Shown: positions 63,799 to 64,000 of the stretch, piece after piece
Layout of the letters: each line of letters begins with the position of its first letter
Position numbering within the stretch: position 1 is the stretch's first letter
Origin: DATMER01 sp034667225
GTDB lineage: Bacteria; Acidobacteriota; Thermoanaerobaculia; Multivoradales; UBA5704
DNA length: 64,000 nt
Direction: 5' to 3'
NCBI GenBank assembly: GCA_034667225.1
Contig: JAXDKG010000009.1
Coordinates: 1-64,000, forward strand
Translations under genes and position numbers: made by a program
The notes under the pieces: generated by a model
Database searches by the model: none
Told to the model about the DNA's origin: nothing
The model's input: the letters and a program-made list of their open reading frames with translations, nothing else

Positions 63799-64000
63799 CT
63801 AGTGCACGTCAGGGTCGACGGCACCGACCAGCCAATTCAGGGCGACCTTTTCCCACTCCTGCTCCGTCGAGGCGTCGATGTAGCGGCTGGTGGCGTCGAT
63901 GCCCGTCTCCTTGCCCAGGCGGCGGGCCTGGAGCGTGGCGATGGCGCTGTTGAGCACCACGGCGTTGCGCTCCATGCCGACCTGCTTGAAGAAGCGGATC
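63799..64000 (-). CDS. 3' end of an unidentified gene (5' end outside window)
   Basis: A minus-strand frame open to the window edge and ending TAG at 63799 encodes about 66 C-terminal residues: FFKQVGMERNAVVLNSAIAT, then RLGKETGIDATSRYIDAS, then WEKVALNWLVGAVDPDVH. It looks like ordinary coding sequence with mixed helix. I do not recognise the family from this fragment. Confidence 0.6.
   Translation of the reverse strand, partial: IRFFKQVGMERNAVVLNSAIATLQARRLGKETGIDATSRYIDASTEQEWEKVALNWLVGAVDPDVH

Overview
The window is high-GC, gene-dense bacterial DNA with no rRNA or tRNA gene. It most resembles an Acidobacteriota genome, possibly of the Thermoanaerobaculia type. The main pointers are a GWxTD plus acidobacterial-type VWFA protein, a membrane Ser/Thr kinase beside a secreted TPR/CHAT protein, and many interspersed palindromic repeats. 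The taxonomic call is an inference.

Layout: 1-4.1 kb holds the end of secA and guaB. 4.1-6.2 kb holds a hypothetical protein, a lipoprotein and a UPF0175/PIN toxin-antitoxin pair. 6.2-12.6 kb holds an RNase Z-like hydrolase, two TPM proteins, arfB, a membrane glycosyltransferase and a membrane protein with a PLD-like domain. 12.6-16 kb is accessory: a 21-bp-period array, a MITE-like repeat, an Rpn/PD-(D/E)XK protein, a duplicated scrap of an efflux gene and a nucleotidyltransferase toxin pair. 16-23.6 kb is a three-gene RND efflux operon. 23.7-33.7 kb holds a NYN/LOTUS-type RNA-binding protein with two small partners, a secreted metalloprotease, an MltD-like transglycosylase, yjbQ and the GWxTD/VWFA protein. 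33.8-36 kb holds an IS4-type insertion with a frameshifted transposase, a truncated gene and a YoeB module.

36-42.4 kb is a five-gene minus-strand cluster: RidA, aryl-CoA ligase, acyl-CoA dehydrogenase, enoyl-CoA hydratase, and a fused flavin monooxygenase/old yellow enzyme reductase. It matches the CoA-dependent aerobic 2-aminobenzoate (anthranilate) pathway known from Azoarcus evansii. 42.5-50.8 kb holds a second 21-bp array, uncharacterised secreted proteins (TPR-like, DUF3142) and an acyl-CoA dehydrogenase/phosphotransferase/ABC-exporter operon coupled by 4-bp overlaps. 50.9-53.3 kb is an MNT/HEPN pair overlapping a sigma-54 enhancer-binding regulator. 53.3-63.1 kb holds two secreted glycoside-hydrolase-like proteins on either side of a CHASE2 kinase/CHAT protein operon. 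The two hydrolase genes share the same upstream architecture: a GG-N10-GC sigma-54-like promoter and spaced GGTTCCA/TGGAACC half-sites. The window ends with a MITE copy, a third 21-bp array and the 3' end of an unknown gene.

The strongest leads are: three separate arrays sharing a strict 21-bp period (7 codons, or two DNA turns); a possible sigma-54 regulon joining the adjacent regulator to the two secreted hydrolases; the kinase-CHAT pair; and a YoeB antitoxin that seems to join a YefM-like tail to an unrelated N-terminus.
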